A DNA stretch of 64,000 nt from Cellulomonas aerilata (GTDB taxonomy: Bacteria; Actinomycetota; Actinomycetes; Actinomycetales; Cellulomonadaceae): the NCBI RefSeq assembly GCF_007991755.1, contig NZ_BJYY01000019.1, forward strand, positions 99,186 through 163,185, written 5' to 3'. Below, piece after piece: positions 58,995-64,000 of the stretch (positions are counted from its first letter, which is position 1; every line of letters starts with the position of its first letter). The notes beneath the pieces are model-generated. The model did not search any database and was not told the origin of the DNA. It worked only from the letters and a program-made list of their open reading frames with translations. A program made the position numbers and the translations under genes.

Positions 58995-61076
58995 TCAGAC
59001 CGGCAGGTGCCGCGACCACCAGTCCAGGACGTGCTCGAAGCGGGCGACCCGGTGCCGCGGCCGGCCGGAGCGGCTGAGCTCGTGACCCTCGCCGGGGAAC
59101 AGCAGCAGCTCGCTGGGCACCCCGCGCCGCTTGAGCTCGACGAACCAGCGCTGACCCTGCTCGACCGGGCAGCGCCAGTCGTGCTCCGAGTGGATGACGA
59201 GCGTGGGGGTCCGGACCCTGCCGACGTGCGCCATCGGGGACTGCGTCGCCACGGCGGTGGCCCCCTCGGGGGTGCCGGTGTCGCCGACGTACTGCTGCCC
59301 GAAGAACCACCCGATGTCGCTGGACCCGACGAAGCTCACCGGGTCGAGGAACCCGCGCTCGACGATCGCCGCGGTGAACCGGTCGGTCCGGGTGGTCAGC
59401 CAGGCGGTCAGGTAGCCGCCGTAGGACCCGCCCAGGACCCCGGTGCGGGCGCCGTCCAGCCGCAGCGCGGGGTCGGCGAGGGCGGCGTCCAGCAGGGCCA
59501 GGACGTCGTCGGTGTCGACCGTCCCGAAGGCCCGCTGGATCGCCCGTCCGTGCGCCGACCCGTAGCCCGCGGAGCCGCGCGGGTTGCCCAGGACGACGGC
59601 GTAGCCGGCCTCCGCGAGCACCTGCACCTCGTCGAACAGGGCGTGGGTGTACTGCGCGTACGGGCCGCCGTGGATCATCAGCAGGACCGGGTGCGAGCCC
59701 GGGTGCCGGTCGGCGTCGGGCAGGGCGACCCAGCCGTGGACGGGGTACCCGTCCGGCGCGGTGGCGGTCAGCTCGCTCGGCGCGTGCAGCCGGCCGGTCG
59801 AGCGCAGGTCCGCCGACAGGTCGGTCAGCCGCGTGGTCGCCCCCGACGCGCGGTCCACCGCCAGCACGTCGCCGGCCGAGTCCGGCGCGGCCGCGGCCAC
59901 GACGACCGCGGAGCCGTCCGGCGTGGCCGCGACGCCGAGCACGACGGCGGGCGCGTCCAGCAGCACCCGGCCCTCGGCGGCGGCGGCGGTGCTGCCGGGG
60001 TGCGGGGCGCTCCCGGCGCCGTCCGCCGGCAGCGCCAGCAGGACGACGGCGCCGCGACGCTGGTCCGCGACCAGCACCTCGTCGCCGGCGACCGCGAGGA
60101 CCCCTGGGACGAGGTCCACGGCGTCGACGTCGGTGTGCCGGCGCGGCACCACGGCGGCGTGGGCCTCACCGCCCGAGTCCGACTCCAGCGCGGCGTCGAG
60201 GTCGAGCGAGAACAGACCGGTCTGGGACGCGACGAACTCCAGCCCGGTCGGCCCCTGGTCGGAGGCGAGCAGCCAGAGCGTGTGGCCGTCCGGCGAGGGC
60301 TGGACCGTGTCGACCGCGAGCGTGGACCGCTCGGCGGCGCCGGTCAGCGGGCGGGGGAGCGGCGCGGGCACCCCGGGGTCCGGTGTCGACGGCCTGGCGT
60401 CGACCAGGACCGCGTCGGCGAGCAGGTCCTCCTCGCGACGCGGGTGCACGGCGGCGACCGCGACGAGGTGGTCCCCGTCGGGCAGCCAGCGGTGCGCGCT
60501 GAGCTCGACGTCACCGGCCGTCAGCGGGACCGGCTCGGGCAGCCGGCCGGGCTGGGGGTCGGCGGGCACGTCGACGACGAACAGGTGCTGCGGGCGGTCG
60601 CGGAAGAACCCGACGCCGTCGCCGCGGTACTGGTACGTCGTGATGTGCCGCGGCGGCTCCGCGCCGGCGTCCTCGCCCTCGACGTAGCGCCCCTCGTCGG
60701 GCACCCGCGCGAGGTAGGCGATCCGGGTGCCGTCGGGGGAGAAGCGCGGCTCGGCCACACCGAGCGGGGCGTCGGTGAGCCGGACCGGCTCCCCACCGCC
60801 CGCCTCGACGACGTGCAGCTGCGGCTTGCCCTTCGGCTCCGCCCGCAGGAAGGCGATCCACCGGCCGTCCGGCGACCAGGCGGGGGCGGTGTCGCGGTGC
60901 CCGCGCGTGAGCGGGGACGGGCTCGCGCCGCCGTGGACCGGCACCGTCCACAGCCGGCCCACGTACTCGTCCGTCCCGGGGTCGGGGGAGGTGACGGACA
61001 CGACCACCGTGGTCCCGTCCGGGCTGAGGGCGGGAGTACCGGGGGTGCGCAGCAGGGCGAGGTCGGCAGGGATCAC
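58995..61076 (-). CDS. S9 family prolyl oligopeptidase-type peptidase
   Basis: Serine peptidase of 693 residues: an N-terminal beta-propeller (about 1-430, with TPALSPDGTTVVVSV, APAWSPDGRWIAFL and FSPDGTRIAYLARV repeats) and a C-terminal alpha/beta hydrolase domain. The catalytic Ser551 is in LGGSYGGY, with Asp in SEHDWRCP and His in GEGHEL. No signal peptide, so it acts on cytoplasmic peptides, probably with acylaminoacyl- or dipeptidyl-peptidase specificity. The GTG at 61076 lies 6 bases after a TAGGTT -10 on this strand (complement of 61083-61088), another predicted leaderless start, divergent from the SnoaL-like gene. Confidence 0.88.
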   Translation of the reverse strand: MIPADLALLRTPGTPALSPDGTTVVVSVTSPDPGTDEYVGRLWTVPVHGGASPSPLTRGHRDTAPAWSPDGRWIAFLRAEPKGKPQLHVVEAGGGEPVRLTDAPLGVAEPRFSPDGTRIAYLARVPDEGRYVEGEDAGAEPPRHITTYQYRGDGVGFFRDRPQHLFVVDVPADPQPGRLPEPVPLTAGDVELSAHRWLPDGDHLVAVAAVHPRREEDLLADAVLVDARPSTPDPGVPAPLPRPLTGAAERSTLAVDTVQPSPDGHTLWLLASDQGPTGLEFVASQTGLFSLDLDAALESDSGGEAHAAVVPRRHTDVDAVDLVPGVLAVAGDEVLVADQRRGAVVLLALPADGAGSAPHPGSTAAAAEGRVLLDAPAVVLGVAATPDGSAVVVAAAAPDSAGDVLAVDRASGATTRLTDLSADLRSTGRLHAPSELTATAPDGYPVHGWVALPDADRHPGSHPVLLMIHGGPYAQYTHALFDEVQVLAEAGYAVVLGNPRGSAGYGSAHGRAIQRAFGTVDTDDVLALLDAALADPALRLDGARTGVLGGSYGGYLTAWLTTRTDRFTAAIVERGFLDPVSFVGSSDIGWFFGQQYVGDTGTPEGATAVATQSPMAHVGRVRTPTLVIHSEHDWRCPVEQGQRWFVELKRRGVPSELLLFPGEGHELSRSGRPRHRVARFEHVLDWWSRHLPV

Positions 61077-61082
61077 CGCACG

Positions 61083-61139
61083 AACCTAACCCGGTGGTCC
61101 GACGACCTCCTGCCCGCGCGACCGTACGCGGGCTACCGT
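61083..61139. promoter_or_regulatory. Divergent leaderless promoter pair
   Basis: TAGGTT on the minus strand (61083-61088) ends 6 bases before the peptidase GTG, and TACCGT on the plus strand (61134-61139) ends 6 bases before the SnoaL-like GTG. The two -10 elements share a 69-base intergenic gap. Confidence 0.42.
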
Positions 61140-61145
61140 GGCCGG

Positions 61146-61541
61146 GTGGACAGCGAGGGTGCACAGGACTGGCTCCGGCGCTACGTCGACGCGTGGCGCA
61201 CGTACGACCCGGACGCCATCGGGGATCTGTTCAGCGACGACGTGGCGTACCGCTACCACCCCGGCGACGACCCGGTCACCGGGCGCGACGCCGTCGTCGC
61301 GTCGTGGCTCGGGACCGACTCGCCCGACGGCGCCTCCACGCGCGACGCGCCGGGCACCTACGACGCGGACTACGCCCCCGTCGCCGTCGACGGCGACACG
61401 GTCGTGGCCACCGGGACGTCCCGCTACCGGGACACGCCGGACGGACCCGTCGTCAGGGTCTACGACAACTGCTTCGTCATGCGGTTCGACGGCGCGGGCC
61501 GGTGCCGCGAGTTCACCGAGTACTACGTCGAGCGCTCCTGA
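61146..61541 (+). CDS. SnoaL-like / NTF2-like protein
   Basis: A 131-residue cone-fold protein: WLRRYVDAWRTYDPDAIGDLF, DVAYRYHPGDDPVTGRDAVV, then paired strands ending FVMRFDGAGRCREFTEYYV. Such nuclear-transport-factor-2-like proteins bind small hydrophobic ligands or act as isomerases; a specific role cannot be assigned. GTG 61146 follows the TACCGT -10 by 6 bases. The stop overlaps the end of the convergent HNH gene by 19 bases. Confidence 0.75.
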   Translation: MDSEGAQDWLRRYVDAWRTYDPDAIGDLFSDDVAYRYHPGDDPVTGRDAVVASWLGTDSPDGASTRDAPGTYDADYAPVAVDGDTVVATGTSRYRDTPDGPVVRVYDNCFVMRFDGAGRCREFTEYYVERS

Positions 61542-61993
61542 CCGGGGCCGCTGCGGGACAGCCGGCGACGCTGGCTGTGCACGTAGGGCCGTGCGCGGCG
61601 CTGACCACCGCGCCGGACGATGGCCGTCTCCAGCGTCGCGAGGGTCGCGTCCAGCGCTGACGGGTCCGCGGGCCAGCCCCGGCGGACGCACTCCTCGAGC
61701 CAGTCGACCGGGGTGGTGTGGCCGCGCTCGGCGTTGCACCGCCGGCACGCCGCCACCTCGTTCTCCGGCCAGGACGGTCCGCCCTTGACGCGCGGGACCA
61801 CGTGGTCGGTCGTCGGGGCGACCAGGTCGGAGAACGGTCGACCGCACCAGAAGCAGCGTCCGCCCTGCCGGACGACGGCGTCCCGCAGGCGCTCCGCGTG
61901 ACCGCGCCCGTCGGTCAAGGCGGGCCGGCGGTCGTCCGGGGCGGACCCACGCGAGCCGGCGGGCTCCGGTGCGGGGTCCGGGCGCGCGCGCAT
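61523..61993 (-). CDS. HNH endonuclease domain protein
   Basis: A 156-residue protein with a central HNH nuclease fold: CFWCGRPF (first Cys pair), TTDHVVPRVKGGPSWPENEV with the catalytic His, and CRRCNAERGH (second Cys pair), which together bind zinc and the catalytic metal. The first 45 residues are disordered and the C-terminal 35 are Arg-rich (VRRGGQRRARPYVHSQRRR), suiting DNA binding. The start ATG 61993 has a GATCAT element 6 bases upstream. No mobile-element partner is next to it; stand-alone HNH proteins of this kind are common in actinobacteria and their target is unknown. Confidence 0.78.
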   Translation of the reverse strand: MRARPDPAPEPAGSRGSAPDDRRPALTDGRGHAERLRDAVVRQGGRCFWCGRPFSDLVAPTTDHVVPRVKGGPSWPENEVAACRRCNAERGHTTPVDWLEECVRRGWPADPSALDATLATLETAIVRRGGQRRARPYVHSQRRRLSRSGPGQERST

Positions 61994-62080
61994 CCCGCCA
62001 TGATCACCGCGCCGGTCCGACGACGCCCTTCGACGCCTGCCGGGCACTGCGGGCCACGGCGGGCGCCCCGGAGCGTCCGG

Positions 62081-62120
62081 CAGCACGGGGCAGCACGGGG
62101 CAGCAAGGGGCAGCGCGGGT
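62081..62120. repeat. 10-bp tandem repeat, four copies
   Basis: CAGCACGGGG repeats twice exactly and twice with one or two changes, just before the DUF72 gene. It is likely simple-sequence slippage in the intergenic space. Confidence 0.65.
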
Positions 62121-62140
62121 CGGCGTGGGAGAGTCGCCGC

Positions 62141-62869
62141 GTGACGGTGTGGGTGGGGACGTCCGGGTGGTCCTACGACCACTGGCACGGCGAGCTGTAC
62201 CCGCACGGCTCGCCGCCGCAGGACCGGCTCGGGCACTACGTCCAGCGGTTCGCGACGGCGGAGCTCAACGCGTCGTTCTACCGCTGGCCGCGCCCGACGA
62301 GCTTCGCCCGGTGGCGCCGGGTGCTGCCGCCCGGCTTCGCGCTGTCGGTGAAGGCGCCGCGCGGGCTGACGCACGCGCGCCGGCTCTACCGTCCCGAGCC
62401 GTGGGTCGAGCGGATCGAGGCCTGCTGGCACGAGCTCGGCGACAAGCGCGCCGTCCTGCTCGTCCAGCTGCCGCCGACCCTGGCCCGCGACGACGCGCGG
62501 CTGGACTACTTCCTGGCCCGGCTGCCGTGGTGGGTCCGGGTCACGGTGGAGCTGCGCCACCCCAGCTGGGACCACGACGACGTCTACGCGCTGCTCGAGC
62601 GGCACGGCGCCGCCTACTGCGTCATGAGCGGGGCGCACCTGCCGTGCCGGCTGCGCGCGACCGCGCCGTTCGTCTACGTCCGGCTGCACGGTCCCGACCA
62701 GCACCACTTGTACGGCGGCTCGTACTCCGACGACGACCTGCGCTGGTGGGCCGACCGCCTCCGCGAGTGGGAGAGCCAGGGCCGGGAGGTCTTCGCGTAC
62801 TTCAACAACGACGGCGACGCCAACGCCGTCCGCAACGCCTCGACCCTGCGCTACCTCCTCGGGCAGTGA
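62141..62869 (+). CDS. DUF72 domain protein
   Basis: A 242-residue TIM-barrel protein of the DUF72 (YecE-like) family. Landmarks are VWVGTSGWSYDHWHGELYP at the start, FATAELNASFYRWPRPTSFARW, FALSVKAPRGLTHARRL, VELRHPSW and the final YFNNDGDANAVRNASTLRYLL. The conserved acidic and aromatic residues suggest metal or nucleic-acid-related chemistry, but the family's function is unresolved. GTG 62141 lies 6 bases after GAGAGT and fits the family start; upstream in-frame sequence is repeat-rich. Confidence 0.85.
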   Translation: MTVWVGTSGWSYDHWHGELYPHGSPPQDRLGHYVQRFATAELNASFYRWPRPTSFARWRRVLPPGFALSVKAPRGLTHARRLYRPEPWVERIEACWHELGDKRAVLLVQLPPTLARDDARLDYFLARLPWWVRVTVELRHPSWDHDDVYALLERHGAAYCVMSGAHLPCRLRATAPFVYVRLHGPDQHHLYGGSYSDDDLRWWADRLREWESQGREVFAYFNNDGDANAVRNASTLRYLLGQ

Positions 62870-62951
62870 GGGCGTCCGACCGGCGGTGCGCGCCCGAGGC
62901 GACCAGCCGGATCGTGGCGTCCCGGGTCAGGCCCGCTGGTGTCGACCGGCG

Positions 62952-64000
62952 TCACCCCGCCTCGTCGTCCGGGCAGGGATCGCCCAGCTCGCGCCCGGCG
63001 GCGTCGGTGAACACCCACCGCCCGCCCTGCCGGTGGATCTCGATGCCACGCGCATGCACGTAGCCGTGGTGGTGCCAGCACAGCAGGATCCCGTTGCTGA
63101 CGGAGGTGCTGCCGTGATCTCGTGCCCAATGTCGGACGTGGTGACATTCCGACAAGGTCGGTGGTGCTGTGCAGCCAGGGAACCGGCAATGCCGGTCGCG
63201 CGCGATGATCGCGTTTCGTCTCGCCCGGGTGAAGGTCCGTTCCGCCCGGCCCACATCGAGGATCTCGGATTGTGGCCCGAATATCACGCGGTTGAACTCT
63301 CCGTCGCACGCCAGCCGGTCCAGCAGAATGCGCGGGATCGGGGTGCCGTCCTCGAACTGCGGACCGTGCAGCACGCTCTCTGCCGTCAGTACCGACCCCA
63401 ACCTGGGCAACGTCCGGGCGTCCTGGCGCGCCATCGCCCGCTCGGTGACGGCCTGCAGCGTCTCGTAGGACACCAGCACGTTGAGCCGGGGCCGTGACGC
63501 GCGCCCCTCACCGGCGAGGCCCTTGTCCAGTACCAGGTTCGCCAGGACGCCGACCGCCTGCGCTCGCCGCTGGTCGGTGGTGCTGGTGTCCCCGGCGGCC
63601 GGGACCGGAGTGACGGCTTCGAGTGCCGTCACCAGCGCCTGCCCCACATCCACGGTGAGGAACCCCTGCACGTGGTACCCGCCCAGCGTTGGGGAGACCT
63701 GCAGGTGCTGACGCTCGCACGCCTGCACGTACCCGCGGTCGTCTGCGTCGGTGTCCGCAGCCGCGGCCCAGTGCCGGACGACGGTCCGCAGGTCGTCGAC
63801 CGTGTTGAGCTTGGCCTGCCGGACGAGCCACGCCTCGTCGCACTCGACATCCGGGCTGGCCAGCGCCTCGCGACGGCGTTCGCTAGTGGGTGCCAGCGCG
63901 GCCAGCACGTGCGCGTGCTCCACCCCGATCTCTCCGGCTGCGGCCGCGGCGGCGGTCAGCGGCAGGTCGTCACGCAGCGTGCGGCCCAGGCGCACCTGGG
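62952..64000 (-). CDS. DUF222-HNH (13E12-type) protein, 5' end outside window
   Basis: Visible part of a DUF222 domain followed by a C-terminal HNH nuclease-like domain. DUF222 shows ALAAEIGVEHAHVLAAL-type helices, GYVQACERQHLQVSPTLGGY and RLNVLVSYETLQAVTERAM. The HNH has CRFPGCTAPPTLSECHHVRH and NGILLCWHHHGYVH, with paired Cys and catalytic His residues. The frame is open to the window edge, so the N-terminus is missing; about 350 residues are seen of a usual 400-500. Such proteins occur in many copies in actinobacteria and are often flagged as mobile or REP13E12-like; their activity is unproven. Confidence 0.85.
   Translation of the reverse strand, partial: QVRLGRTLRDDLPLTAAAAAAGEIGVEHAHVLAALAPTSERRREALASPDVECDEAWLVRQAKLNTVDDLRTVVRHWAAAADTDADDRGYVQACERQHLQVSPTLGGYHVQGFLTVDVGQALVTALEAVTPVPAAGDTSTTDQRRAQAVGVLANLVLDKGLAGEGRASRPRLNVLVSYETLQAVTERAMARQDARTLPRLGSVLTAESVLHGPQFEDGTPIPRILLDRLACDGEFNRVIFGPQSEILDVGRAERTFTRARRNAIIARDRHCRFPGCTAPPTLSECHHVRHWARDHGSTSVSNGILLCWHHHGYVHARGIEIHRQGGRWVFTDAAGRELGDPCPDDEAG

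Noticed and set aside
61523..64000. Mobile element around the two HNH proteins
   Set aside because: No terminal inverted repeats, transposase, integrase or target duplications were seen; HNH and DUF222-HNH genes are common chromosomal genes in actinobacteria.

Overview
The window is high-GC DNA (GTG starts, stop/start overlaps of the ATGA and GTGA type, dense gene packing) from an actinobacterium. Proteasome genes prcB-prcA followed by pafA, an F420-0 ABC transporter beside cofD/cofC, a Trp-operon membrane protein next to trpE, and DUF222-HNH proteins all point to Actinomycetota. A Micrococcales relative of Cellulomonas is the best guess; this is inference from gene content and order. No rRNA, tRNA, CRISPR array, insertion sequence or prophage was recognised.

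Layout. 1-4400: end of the Pup-proteasome locus (prcB partial, prcA, pafA), an FKBP-type lipoprotein and hisF. 4480-9110: a DinB-like TIGR03085 protein and a two-gene heterodimeric ABC exporter with one degenerate ATP site. 9179-17693: hisI-trpE-Trp membrane protein, three small membrane proteins, then trpC-trpB-trpA-lgt. 17846-25400: gltB-gltD and pyk, each of gltD and pyk followed by a strong hairpin. 25501-31021: dps, a small acidic protein, an RsbQ-like hydrolase coupled to an RsbP-like PAS-GAF-PP2C phosphatase, a DUF6098-like protein and an alkyladenine glycosylase.

31076-47507 is a carbohydrate-use region: oxidoreductase, STAS-like protein and FGGY kinase, then a sugar ABC transporter (binding protein and two permeases), a clan GH-D-like glycosidase, an FAD-dependent oxidoreductase, a protein with two metallo-beta-lactamase domains, a LacI-type regulator and a GH38 alpha-mannosidase. 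Two near-identical LacI-type palindromes (TGGGATCGATNTCA) precede the metallo-hydrolase gene, and one covers its -10 element. This suggests a repressor-controlled pathway for import and partly oxidative breakdown of a mannose-containing glycan.

47668-53594 holds a STAS protein, cofD-cofC (coenzyme F420 synthesis) and, facing them, a four-gene operon encoding a putative F420-0 ABC importer whose last gene is a translationally coupled nitroreductase. 53798-64000 carries tandem repeats, a small conserved helical protein, a DUF4862 protein, alkaline phosphatase, a second Gfo/Idh/MocA oxidoreductase, an S9 peptidase, a SnoaL-like protein, an HNH protein, a DUF72 protein and a DUF222-HNH protein cut by the window edge.

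A recurring pattern is a TANNNT-like -10 element ending 6-7 bases before the start codon, which predicts many leaderless transcripts and was used to choose several starts.
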